Below are positions 19,384 to 29,199 of a stretch of DNA of 64,000 nucleotides, in pieces; position 1 is the first letter of the stretch; every line of letters starts with the position of its first letter. Both the position numbers and the translations under genes were made by a program. The stretch lies in the NCBI GenBank assembly GCA_963970005.1, contig CAXAMN010015125.1:13928-77927 (forward strand), read 5' to 3'. The DNA comes from Durusdinium trenchii. Its lineage: Eukaryota; Sar; Dinophyceae; Suessiales; Symbiodiniaceae. The notes below the pieces were generated by a model that did not search any database, was not told the DNA's origin, and saw only the letters and a program-made list of their open reading frames with translations.

Positions 19384-19765
19384 GCGCGGATTTCCACGGA
19401 AATCTTGACAAGTCAGCTCGCTTTTTGCTTTTCAACACAAATCACCTTTTGGTTTTCCACAGGCCACTTGCGTGGATTCTCAATATCACCTGGGACTTGC
19501 GTCGATTTCCACGGAAATCTGCACAAGTCAGCTTTGAAAATTCCAAGTTGGACTTGCGTAGATTCTGTGTTTTGGGGGCTGGCCCCGCTGCGCGGATTTC
19601 CACGGAAATCTGCGCAAATCTTTGGCCGTGGAGTTTGAAAGTTGGGATTTTGCGCGGATTTCGTGTCTCAGAGCTCTGCGCGGATTTCGTGTCTCAGNNN
19701 NNNNNNNGCTCTGCGCGGATTTCGTGTCTCAGAGCTCTGCGCGGATTTCGTGTCATTGCATTTGT
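19384..19765. repeat. GATTTCC-AC-GGAAATC palindromes and 26 bp tandem repeat
   Basis: Three imperfect palindromes of the form TGCGCGGATTTCC, AC, GGAAATCTGCGCA occur near 19386, 19500 and 19591. From about 19650 a 26 bp unit (TGCGCGGATTTCGTGTCTCA plus GAGCTC) repeats at least four times through an assembly gap. The left half of the unit equals the left arm of the palindrome. ORFs here are repeat translations. Confidence 0.75.
19698..19707. other. Assembly gap (10 N)
   Basis: Ten N bases inside the 26 bp tandem repeat, with the same repeat on both sides. The true copy number is unknown. Confidence 0.99.
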
Positions 19766-19879
19766 TGCCTTTGATTGCCATCTTCAGATTCACTTCATTG
19801 TTGACATTCTTATTTGCGTTCAAGTTGTGGAGGAAGTAGGGCCGGAGTAGAGTCAGTCCTTCGACTCTGTCAGACTGTC

Positions 19880-22800
19880 ATGGCTTCGGAAGCTCCAGAG
19901 TCATCTGCGGCAACAGCTGCTGCAGCAGCTCCCCCTGATGATGCCTGGACACACAGCGTCATGGCTGTGGATGATGATGGTGCCCAGAGCCAGGTCATGG
20001 CTTCGTGTGAGACTTGCTTGGCACAATGCGGCGGGCCGAGTCAATACCTTCAAAGGTATTTGCGGACTGCAGATGAGGGCTTTGAATTCATGGAATGGTT
20101 GAGGGAGCAATTTCCGGAGCAAGATGACACCCTCTACCACCAAGAAGCAAAGTTGCCGTGCTTCAAGGACAGTTCAGACTTGGCTTGCGCTGCTCCCACT
20201 TGTGTCCATGTGTCTTCCTTGGGGTTCACGAGCAACTGCAGCCTCAAACCTGGGCCTGGGGCGGGTCTGGCAACCTCTTTGCTCCAAGAGTTTCTCAAAG
20301 ATGGCTTTGTGACTGCTGGTGACCCGCTGTTGGTTTTGCAGCATGAAGCTTGCGTCGCGCCTTATGGCGTGGAGAAGGACAGTAGCAAGCTGCAGCCCTT
20401 CAACTTGGCCTACCTGAAAGGTTTTGCCAGAAGCACCACTCTGTTGATGCTCCTTCACCGGTGCAAGGCTCTTGGCTTGAATGGTTCTTCGCCGGGACTG
20501 GCGCCGCTGTGGTCCTCTGTGACGAGGATCTGGGTGCATTGCATGGAGTCTTCAAACAGAATAGATGAGGCTCTGACGAACATGAAGCTCTCCAGCCGTG
20601 GATCCCTGCGGAAAGCTAACAACTTGATTCAGCTGGTCTTTATGCTCCAGAACCTCAAGTCCCTCGGCCTATCAGACAGCTCCGCCTTTGTGCAGCGTTG
20701 GAACAAGATGTCCAGCAAGACATTTCAAATTGTCGGGAGAAAGGCGTCAGCTTTGAAGTTGCTTTTGGAGCAAATGCCTCCAAGTGTTCTCACTTTGATC
20801 TTGGACCATGTAAACATGCATGGTTGGGAATCGTGCGTGTGGAGCGACGACAACCTCAGTAGCAAGAAGATATTTTCCGGCTTCCAGTTCAGCTGCTCCA
20901 AGAAGTCATGGCTCCCCAGGCTCCGCACTACGGATGAGTCCATGATGTTGATGGTGAAATTTTTGCAAGCTTGCCACGAGCAGAAGGCTAGCTACACGCG
21001 AAAGAAACCCGATACTCAAGCAGTTGAGGACGCTGCCGTGAAGGCAGCCTTGTGTTGGCATCTTGGCCAAGAACTGCTGCAACAAGTTCCCGTTGACCCC
21101 AACAAACTGCAGGCTGAATGGTATGACAATTTCGGTTCCGGGGAAAACTCTGTGGATGGCGAGCTGCAAGCTTTGCTCATGGACAAATCCGACACCTTCG
21201 ACGTGAAGCGCGATTGCCCCTCATTGCGCAAGCTGGTGGAAGACCACAAATTCTCGAAGCCAGTGGCCATGGACACCGTGGAGGAAGTCTCTTTGCAGGT
21301 GGACAAATTTGCTTTGATCATGAAACAGCTCAAGTACGATGTTCAGGTCTACACCACATGGACCCGCAAGGTCTCCAGTGTCAAAAGCGCTCAAGAGCAT
21401 CAGAGGCATATGTGGCTTTTGGAACGTCGCAAGAGATGCCTGGCAGTGGCTGATCAGTTTCTTTCCCGCAACGTGAAGCTTCTGGTGTGGCAAAAGAAGG
21501 TGGAGCTCGCAATCGCTGAGATCATGAATGCAAAGCGAGATGTGACCCAAAAATTGTCAGTGCCTGCGGATGAGATCTACACCTTGGTTTGGTGGAATGT
21601 CACGTCTCCATGCTTGATCCCGGCACACATCTACCAGCAAAGTGTCAGCCTTTTGGCCTGGGCCTTGAATGACCAGATGAAAAGCATGGCCCTAGTGCTG
21701 ATGCCAACCTTCAGCTACAGCAAGGGCAAGCTGGTTCTTGAAGAATCGCAGCTTCTCCAGAAATTGTCAGCAGGCAATCACAACATCGATTGGCAGTGGC
21801 ACTTGCTCTTTTCTGAGCGCAGTGATGCTCGGGACTTGCGACCTCTGGTGTACACTGGCCGCTTTGTGTTCCCCAGTCCTTTGGAATTGCAGAAGAACCC
21901 ATGGTTTTCTTGTGACTTGAGGAAGACTCAGCGCACAGTGGAGCAGAAACAGCTGGCAGCAAAAGAAATGCGCGAAGTGGAATGCGTAGCGGAAGACAGC
22001 CTTCCCACCACCACTGACACCAGAGATATCCTCCATGGAGCGCCGAAGTATTGGCAAGTCGGCTCTACTGCCTGCAGCGCGGTGCTCACTTCAGCCTTCA
22101 CAGGCGTGCAGCCGGAGCCAGGCGCAACATTGGTCCTAGACCTCTATCCGAGGAATGGTGATATGTGTGAAGCATTCTGCGACTTGAGAAGCCACAGAAA
22201 CAATGTGCAATACATTGCCCTTTGCGAGTCCCAGGATGAGGCGCTTTACATTGAGAATTACATGAAAGAATCTCTCTCACAAGCGTATGAAGCAGGCAAG
22301 TCCACGCCCAATGGTGAGAAGATTGAGCAGAAGATGAGTGATGATTTGGTGGAAGCCACGCCGCCGGCGCCAAACATGAACTTGCTGGTCACTTGTCTGC
22401 TGTTTTTTTGGCTGAGCACCCATGTCACCCATTTGGTGTCAATGTCCTATCCCGTTTTGTCAAGGTAGCGGAAATCTCCAACTCATCTTCGTAATCCTTT
22501 CCTGTTTTTTTCTATAGCCTTCCTGTCCCAACTCAGGTGATCAAAGATGAAAACCTGTCCATTCCTGCAGCCATTGTCCGGGAATGGCAAGATCATGCCC
22601 AATGTGGAAAAGAGTTTCAGGCTTGGCTGGAGGATTTCCTGAAGCAGTACAAGGTCATCGATCCGGAACAGGAACAGAAAAATGCCAATGAACCCAAGGG
22701 GGGAGCTCCAAAGAGGCCTGGTGAATCTGGAAGCGGTGGCCCTAGCCCAAAGAAGCTTCGCGCAGATATGTCTTCAGTGAATGCTGGCATCATTGAGGCG

Positions 22801-23397
22801 AAGCAGATTTCCACCGCTTTGTTGCATGAGTTCAGCTTGCCCACAGCAAAGGACATTTCTATGGCCCTTCACCTTCGGTCCGAGTCCGAGATCTTTGTGG
22901 TGAACAAAGGTACCAAAGAGTGGTCCAGCGTTGACCCAGCCATCGCTTTCTTTGGAAATGGCACATGGAAGGTGCTCAAGGATGCCCAGCAGCTACCAGA
23001 GAATTCCGTGGAATTGGCTTTCAAAAGCCACCGCGACCTCGTTCTTTTGAATGGGTCGGTGCAGTCTTTGGGGGTTGTCTTGGCTGAGATGCGCGCCAAG
23101 AAGCCCGATGCAAAGATTTGTTACCACAAGATCAACGAAGCCGAGAAGCTGAGTGAGTTTAGCCTGACGGTGACCCACCGCGTGATCTTCCAGTCAAAGC
23201 TTGAGGCTGGCACCGAGTTGTCGCATAAGAATTGCGGCCACAAGGTGTCAAGTCTAGTGAAGTGTGCCGATTCGCCCCTGCAGATGATCTGGTATGTCCG
23301 GTGGAGCACCAAAGGCTTGTCGCCGATTAAGCCAGTCTGGCACCTGATTGGCAATGTGAAGTTGCCTGGTGAGAGCGCGATTCCTTGTCACAAGTAG
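19880..23397 (+). CDS. 1122 aa protein of unknown function, two exons
   Basis: Exon 1 19880-22387 (836 codons), GT-AG intron 22388-22536 (149 bp), exon 2 22537-23397; splicing joins ...NMNLL to VIKDENLSIP in phase. I recognise no catalytic family. There is an Ala/Asp-rich N-terminus, Cys pairs near 45-50 (CETCLAQCGG), and a long helical, Lys/Gln-rich middle (LRKANNLIQLVFMLQNLKSL; VSLQVDKFALIMKQLKYDVQ). A well-formed segment TLVLDLYPRNGDMCEAFCDL is followed by YIALCESQDEALYIENYMKE. The C-terminal exon has a nuclear-signal-like AKKKR-type patch (APKRPGESGSGGPSPKKLRA) and ends ...IPCHK. It is the largest gene of the TIR element and fully open, so probably functional for the element. Confidence 0.7.
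22388..22536 (+). other. GT-AG intron of the 1122 aa gene
   Basis: Donor GCTG|GTCACTTG, acceptor polypyrimidine tract then CTCAG|GTGATCAAAG. The unspliced frame would stop at about 22468. As in the transposase candidate, the downstream exon starts with GT. Confidence 0.7.
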
Positions 23398-23692
23398 ACT
23401 TTAAGGTCCTGCTGCGATGCGCCAGCTGCCACGTGGTCAGGTGGTCAGAGCCAGTCAGTCTCAGACTTGCGAAAGGTGAGAGGACCCACCTTATTTCAAT
23501 TTTGAATGTGTGTTGTTTGCCGTGTTTTTGCCAATGACACGAAGCTGACGCGCTATGGCGGCACTGCCATCTGCACGAGGTCGGGCCAAATTTTGACATG
23601 GATATCATATATTTAGATCATTTGCACTATAGGTGTATGCTCCCTTTTTGGTTCATCACAGTTTTCCGAACCTGATCTCGCAATACCATCGA

Positions 23693-23911
23693 TCATTTGG
23701 CAGCATCCATGAAATGTTTTTCAGCGTTTCCATCACGCAAGCTGGCGGGAATTAAGTCTTCATCATCGGCCATATACTGAATGACCTGTCTTCGAGATTC
23801 CTTATTTAGGCGTCGTTGAGAAATTGTCATGTATGTGTTATACAGACCCCGCTTTTTGACAGCTTCACGCGCCCAGCTGCGCTCTTGCAGCACGGCCCCT
23901 GGAGTCGACAC
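23693..23911 (-). CDS. Small hypothetical protein, element-encoded
   Basis: 72 codons from an ATG at 23911. The product is hydrophilic and helix-prone (AVKKRGLYNTYMTISQRRLN, then ESRRQVIQYMADDEDLIPAS). It is not recognised. It is the only open minus-strand frame of note between the 1122 aa gene and the last plus-strand gene. It could be an exon of a larger gene or chance; the composition favours real coding. Confidence 0.4.
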   Translation of the reverse strand: MSTPGAVLQERSWAREAVKKRGLYNTYMTISQRRLNKESRRQVIQYMADDEDLIPASLRDGNAEKHFMDAAK

Positions 23912-24006
23912 TCAGAAGAGTGTCGCTGTGTTCACAGGGGTGGACACACAATCTTTCAAGATGCACCTTTAGCCCAAACTTGCCAGCAAAAAGTCCAACT
24001 TTCCTA

Positions 24007-24046
24007 GCCAGCTTGCTGGCAAGGAAGAAGAAGACCAACTTGTTGG
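24007..24046. other. Tandem hairpin pair H4
   Basis: First hairpin 24007-24020: GCCAGC, TT, GCTGGC, extended by outer TTCCT/AGGAA pairing with one mismatch. Second hairpin 24035-24046: CCAAC, TT, GTTGG, where a G-C pair is replaced by A-T on both sides. It lies between the small minus ORF and the gene starting at 24283. Confidence 0.8.
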
Positions 24047-24282
24047 CCTTCTTGATTGCTCAATATTTTGCTGTGCGTTTCGATGTCATTGTCAATGATA
24101 TGGTTCACTTGTGATGTTCCTGTATCTATTCCTTTAAGGATCTGAGCTGGAAGGGATCACCAGAGAAAGTTAATAGGCTGACAGCAACTTTGGCTTAGTC
24201 TGACTACAGCCATGTCGACGTAATAAATATAAGATTCCCAAACAGACTGGATTTAGCTCTTTCCTTTTCGTGGTCGTGAGCC

Positions 24283-25101
24283 ATGATGGATGCAGCTCTC
24301 ATGGAAGCCTTGCGAGGAGCAGTGCAGGATGATAGAGATGCCGACACTGAGCCGCCCTCTGAGAGGGCATTTTTGCAAGGTGACGCAGACGACGAGACCG
24401 AGCCGCCCTCTGAGATGATGGCGCGTTCTGAGATCACTGTTTTGGTTCCTCCTACAACGTTCAGAGCGAGTCCAAGTGAGCCGACCATTGTGGATAAGGC
24501 TGAGACAGTCGCGTCCAACGATGTAAAAATCATCCCTGCGACGACATCTCCAACTGATTGGGTTCCTTGCATGGCAAAGGGTTAAGGCAGTCTTCTTGGT
24601 ATGAGGCATTTTCACTAGTAAATATGATTTTGTTTGGGTGGCGATTTTTTTGATGCCTTCGATTTTTCTGCTCTGCATCCAACGTCTTTGAGGAAGATGA
24701 TGACGAGCTCCGTTCCCGTGCATCAGACCACATCCGTCGACCATGTTCAAGCAGCAGCGCTACCCCAACGCGACGGTTGGACCAACTAGCTCAGCGGTTC
24801 ATGCAATTGGCCGGAAGAAGTGGCGGTGACCTTGTCGAGGCAGTTGGCTGCAGCGCAGCAAGAGAAGGCCGAAGCTGATCAAAGAGCAGTCAAGGAGAAG
24901 AGGCTCCGGGAAGACGCCGAATCCTTGATCCCCAAAGAGGATCCAATGATAAAAAAAGGAGGAAAGAAGTTTACACAGCCAAAAACATCTTGGGAATGGC
25001 AGCAGCGAGAGAAGAGAGATCGCAAGAACCAAAAAGAAGTCAAACGTAAGGCGAGAAGAGCTGCTGAAGCGGCTGCCGCTTCCGGTGCCAACGCGCGCTG
25101 A
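24283..25101 (+). CDS. Charged coiled-coil protein, probably multi-exon
   Basis: The ATG at 24283 (context GTGAGCCATGATG) opens an acidic segment with two copies of a TEPPSE motif (DADTEPPSERAFLQ and DDETEPPSEMMARS). That frame stops at 24585. Coding-like sequence resumes at about 24687 (FEEDDDELRSRASDHIRRPC, LDQLAQRFMQLAGRSG). After a frame change near 24815 it becomes a heptad-rich basic coil (LSRQLAAAQQEKAEADQRAV) ending KRKARRAAEAAAASGANAR at 25101. An intron at about 24585-24687 and one frameshift would connect them; junctions are not determined. It is the last gene before the right TIR. Function unknown. Confidence 0.45.
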
Positions 25102-25150
25102 CTCAACCAGCAGGATGGAAAAAAAGCGTTTTTGATGTTGAAATCGTCAT

Positions 25151-25190
25151 CCAGCTTGCTGGAAGATGATCCACAGCCAACTTGTTGGCT
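25151..25190. other. Tandem hairpin pair H5
   Basis: First hairpin 25151-25162: CCAGC, TT, GCTGG, flanked by TCAT and ATGA. Second hairpin 25175-25190: AGCCAAC, TT, GTTGGCT, a perfect 7 bp stem carrying the G-C to A-T double change. It begins 50 bp after the stop at 25101. From here to the TIR (25190-25696) I see no gene. Confidence 0.8.
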
Positions 25191-25696
25191 TTCAGTTTGC
25201 ATTTTGATGCTGTCTTGATTGAAAGTAAGCGAGGCCCAGGCTCTCATGAGGTGCGCATAGACATTTTTAAGATTGCAAGCCTATGGCCATCCCGCAACAA
25301 TAATTGTCAGGTGTTTCTTCTCTTACTCTGCGGCAACGCCGGTACTGTATGTAGCAAACTTTTCTCACAGCTTTCAATCTTATCATTTCTCTTGTTACAC
25401 CAAATGCTCCGCTAACATATGTGCCGCAATATGCTCCACTACCACCATTCCTGATCATCCATGTGAATGATGTATACTTCCCAAAGCATCATCTCTGATG
25501 TGTTGGGTTCCCGTCTCGGCGTTTTCCGCGAAGAACACAAGAGAAGAAAGCCACAGGAAATGACAGTATATAACATTATCTTGTTGAAAAGCTGGTTGTA
25601 ATGTCAATGGGCTCGCTGGCGAGCGTGGATTGGGTTTTGAAATCCAAAATCTTCGTGGCTGAATGGGCACGGTTTCAACCACGATGTCGTTGACAA

Positions 25697-25748
25697 ATTG
25701 AACACCTCTTTTAAAAAAACAAACACCTACTTTATAAGAAAGATCCTT
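25697..25748 (-). repeat. Right terminal inverted repeat
   Basis: Reads ATTGAACACCTCTT on the plus strand and ends ATAAGAAAGATCCTT, followed by TGTT. It is the inverted partner of 13195-13246. Confidence 0.9.
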
Positions 25749-25752
25749 TGTT

Positions 25753-25980
25753 GCTCTGCTTTGCACGTGCTCCGGCCCTGCTCACACGCCCCCCCGCTGA
25801 AACCGAACATAAAATGCAAAAAAAGGTCAGGTGTGCTTGGTTGCTGTTGCTCTCTAACCCTAGCCGTCTCCTAGCTTCTCTTGCACTCTACTCTTTGCTA
25901 TCCTATCACTTCTGGGAGTTCAGCGCTGGTTGCTTCTGGTGTCTTTGGGTTGGAGGCTGTTTCTGGCTTGCACATGCTCT
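25753..25980 (+). repeat. Right remainder of copy A followed by intact copy B
   Basis: 25753 onward (GCTCTGCTTTGCACGTGCTC) is the resumed copy A. Copy B starts at 25831 with GTGTGCTTGGTTGCTGTTGC and runs uninterrupted to about 25980. Its hydrophobic conceptual translation (CAWLLLLS...) matches that of copy A, but I do not claim a gene. Confidence 0.75.
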
Positions 25981-27112
25981 TGCTCTGTTCACAGGCTCGC
26001 CTGTCGTTGAGCCCACGTCTTGCCAGTCTCTCTATCTGTCCCCTTTCCGGTGTCGACTGTTTGTCCCCTTTCCGGTGTCGACTGTTTCTTGCTAACTACT
26101 CTCTGCAGCATGCTGTCCAAGTCCTTTGCCACTCTACGTCTCCACCTTGCGGCGTCGACGCCTCGACCCCCAACCTCTCCACCCCCGCCGGCCTTGCTGG
26201 CGCATCAACTTGCAGACAATGTCCTTGAGGGTGGAATGACGTCTGCCGTCTGCCTCTCCTCGCCAGGGCTGTGGCTGGCTGGCATGAGCGACGCTCTTGT
26301 TGCCAGCTGACAGCTGCCGCCTCCCCGCCTCCTCTCTCTCCGACGGCTCTCCCGACTTTTGGTTGCTGCAAGCAACCAGGGCAGTCAGCCCCCGTCCCTC
26401 GGACGGGTGCTGCCGGGGTGCCCCAAACCCCGGCCCCCGTCTTCTCCATGGAAGACTCCGCGGAAACATGGCGGGTCCCTTCCCAACACCACACCTCGCC
26501 AACACCGCGAGCGACGCCTACCGTCACCTCGACCCACACCTCTCTTACCCTAGTACGCCGGCGCCCGGCTGTCAGGCGTAAGCCTTTAAATAGAATTGCG
26601 ATAGACTATACTTCCTTTCCCCCCCTCTCTGCGGGCGGTTGTTGTCGCGAAGCGACCTGAATAATGAAAGCTAGAATGCGTTGATTGAGAACTCCAGAAA
26701 ATGAATCTAAAGCGCAAGGCACCAAGAAGCCAACAACGGACTGGAACTGATTTTTTGCAAAATTACTTTTACAGCCTTTGCCATTCAAATTGAGAAGCCT
26801 TGATGCTCAATCCCAAGAAGTCAACGGGGTGAACAAGAAAAAACTTGCCCAAAAAATAATTCCCACCCCTGAATCGTTCACGGGGCCAATAGTTTCCAAG
26901 TCATTGGCTGGGATTCTAAGACTTGCTTTAGCCAGATGACGGATAACGCAACGTTCACCCAGCGCGGTATGTATAGAATCCGTACAACAATTTTCACCGT
27001 TTCATTGAAATGACGCTGCTTGCCCCTGCAAGCTCTCCTTTTTCTCGCGTCCTTTTTTGCAGCTGCCAGACTTAGCCAGCCTGTTGGCAAAAAAGGCTTG
27101 AGGCAAAAGACA
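25981..27112. other. Intergenic DNA, no confident gene
   Basis: Contains one GAGCGACGCTC core (about 26286), a duplicated CCCCTTTCCGGTGTCGACTGT near 26040-26090 and CT-rich stretches. The ORFs on both strands are mutually overlapping and show no recognised domain. Confidence 0.4.
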
Positions 27113-27590
27113 TCAAAGAACCAGGGACGCGCGGCGCTCACAGCTGCAAGGAGGGGTTGATTCACCTGCCTCGTCGATTCTCTGGAAAACATACAACGAG
27201 CGTCCTGTGAGACTTGTTCTCATCACCTCCCGAACCGCGCTCTGCAATCGAAACGCAAACCATATAGGACACAAAGTACCAGGCACACGAACGCTGTCGT
27301 CCATATAGCTGATGAACGCATAGCTAAATGTCCTACATCAACATTGCTGGGAGGTTTTCAGCTTCGTCAGTTCTGATGTCGTCTCCTGCACATTGGGCTC
27401 ATCACAGTCTTTTCGCCGCAGTTTTCAACAGTATCTTCGGGAGTGTCCTGGGAGAAATGCACTTTAGGATATTGCTCCCGGCCGCTTGGCTCGCTGGATA
27501 AACACGTCGGCCAGACATATTCCACGCCAGTAACTTCGATTTTCACAACCAAATCCTGAAGGAAGCCAGCAACAATCTGCTGGCCAAACG
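27113..27590 (-). CDS. Two exon-like fragments of an unrecognised gene
   Basis: Minus-strand frames with coding character: 27590-27367 (IVAGFLQDLVVKIEVTGVEY, VWPTCLSSEPSGREQYPKVH) and 27304-27113 (MDDSVRVPGTLCPIWFAFRL, EVMRTSLTGRSLYVFQRIDE). No family is recognised and the junction is not determined. The copia element is inserted only about 60 bp upstream (higher coordinate), so if this was a gene the insertion lies in or near its 5' part. Confidence 0.35.
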
Positions 27591-27650
27591 ATGACAGTGC
27601 ATCATGTCGGTGACTATGGCCATGGTTTGCCGTGGTAAGGAACTACGGTT

Positions 27651-27765
27651 GAAAGAGCTCGAATGCACGATGCGCTCCTTTTCCGCCAGTAGGAACTGAG
27701 CCTATACGGCATGTTGCGTGAACTTGAATCAAAGGTTATGAACGCTCACGGTGTCAGTCTAGCAC
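27651..27765 (-). repeat. 3' LTR of the copia element
   Basis: On the plus strand it begins TGAAAGAGCTCGAATGCACG and ends GTGTCAGTCTAGCA. It differs from the other LTR at 16 of 115 positions, 15 of them transitions. Confidence 0.9.
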
Positions 27766-28226
27766 CCTGCCTTCGTTTCTGGCCTCCTCAAGAAATGACC
27801 TCTTCGGCAACGTGGACCTACTCGGTCAAATCTCTCGGATTCCAGGTGTTTTGAACACCATTCCATCCAAAACATGAATTCAGCTGCCGCATAGCCAAGG
27901 CTTCCGTTTGCCCTTTCACGCTCTTTATTCATCTCTCCGTCATCTGCTTTCGTCTTTCCATGGCCTTTGGCATATGGCCCGATGTAGTCAGACCTTGAGC
28001 CTTTGCCTTTCCCAAATCTGTCTGGAACGCCATACTGTCTATAGTTTACGCTTACTCACAAAGGTGTGCTTTGGGGTTCATGGCCTTCTCCTTCATGGCC
28101 TTCTCTAACTTAGTACATCGTCCAGATGTAGTTGACCACTCTCTTTCTTGCCGTTGGTCCGCCCAATTGCACGTAATTTGAAACACGGCGTGAATGTTTC
28201 AATGGCGTCATCTATTGTCCTCTGGA

Positions 28227-29143
28227 TCATCTGTCTTCATCTGCAAAACCTTCACGGATCAAGGTGAATCTGTACTCCTCATGCCCAGCTGCGTTCAAAT
28301 TCTCAAAGTCCCATGAGTACTCCCAGCTTCCTTCCAAGCTGCCACAGTCCGTTATTCTGATGGCACATACAGTAAGTCTCATTCGACCCTTCTTCTCCTT
28401 GTTCCTCATTTCTTGCGTCGTCCAAGGAATGACGAAAAGCTCTCGAAAATCCTCCTTGCAAGAACAGGACCTCCATCTGGTCCTTGAACTGGTTGTGGAT
28501 CTCTTGACCCGCTAGCTCCTCTTTCTTCTTCTTCTTCTTCTTCTTCACTCCGCACCATCCTGATGCGCGCGTGTAATTGACCAACTTTGCGCAATCCTGT
28601 TGGATCTTCAGCTCCTTCCTCCTCTTCTTCTCCCCAACCTTCATTCCAACCTCTTGCGGCCACAACTTGATTGAAAGGAAATCCTGAATGTACAGCCCAA
28701 TTTACCCAGCCTCTTTGCATCCAATCAGCATTGGGGCTGTTATACTGCAAATCGACATATCCAGAATCACTACCACTTCCTTCGTCTGTGATCCCACCAT
28801 CCCCCTTGCCTCTGCACTGTTCCAGCTCATTGAACTCTTCAAGTAATCCCATGAGTTCCGGTGTCGGGACAACTCTCTTGCCATCGTCCAAAGAATGCCT
28901 GCCAAGAAACATACGCCAGCTATCAATGCAAGAAAGACTAAACAAAGGATCATGATGATCATCTCCAACCTGATCGCTTGATCTCTCTTGATCTGCTGCG
29001 CTGGACATTGTTCCTCTCCTTCGTTTCCCATGGCCTGACTCAAGGCTACATCTGCCAGCAAAGCCCTTAGCGTCAATCTGGTCAACTTCATTGCAATCTG
29101 GCTTGCTGCTGTCGAACTCTTTGGAACGCTTCTTCTTCTCCAA
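28227..29143 (-). pseudogene. Copia polyprotein C-terminal region with membrane segment
   Basis: One frame (28702-29091) has AIRLEMIIMILCLVFLALIA followed by GVCFLAGILWTM, a strong single transmembrane helix. Another frame (28406-29143) carries an acidic Glu-rich stretch encoded by GAA/GAG repeats and LARRIFESFSSFLGRRKK. A third piece at 28409-28227 (LEGSWEYSWDFENLNAAGHE) continues the coding character. They lie directly downstream of the RNase H region on the same strand, so they are the 3' part of the polyprotein broken by frameshifts. A membrane segment after RNase H is unusual for copia and its role is unknown. Confidence 0.5.
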
Positions 29144-29199
29144 TCATCCTCCTAACGGACTTCAACCTCTGCTTTGCTTCTTCCTTCTCCTTCTCGGCA

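Larger units (their letters stand above)
13195..25748. mobile_element. 12.55 kb TIR element carrying seven gene candidates
   Basis: Bounded by 52 bp inverted repeats (13195-13246 and 25697-25748) with two mismatches. TGTT flanks both ends (13191-13194, 25749-25752); the shared flank can be read as up to CTTTGTT, so the target duplication is 4-7 bp. The insertion splits a repeat whose intact copy lies next door, which independently marks both ends. Contents are a minus-strand ORF, a small multi-exon gene, a DUF7869-type transposase candidate, a methyltransferase-like gene, a 1122 aa unknown, a small minus ORF and a charged coiled-coil gene. GCCAGC-TT-GCTGGC hairpins separate the genes. The superfamily is not recognised. 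Good TIR identity and long open frames suggest a fairly recent insertion. Confidence 0.85.

Noticed and set aside
24770..24800. tRNA-like A box (CAACTAGCTCAGCGGTTCAT)
   Set aside because: No B box or cloverleaf follows, and the stretch reads as coding (LDQLAQRFMQLAGRSG).
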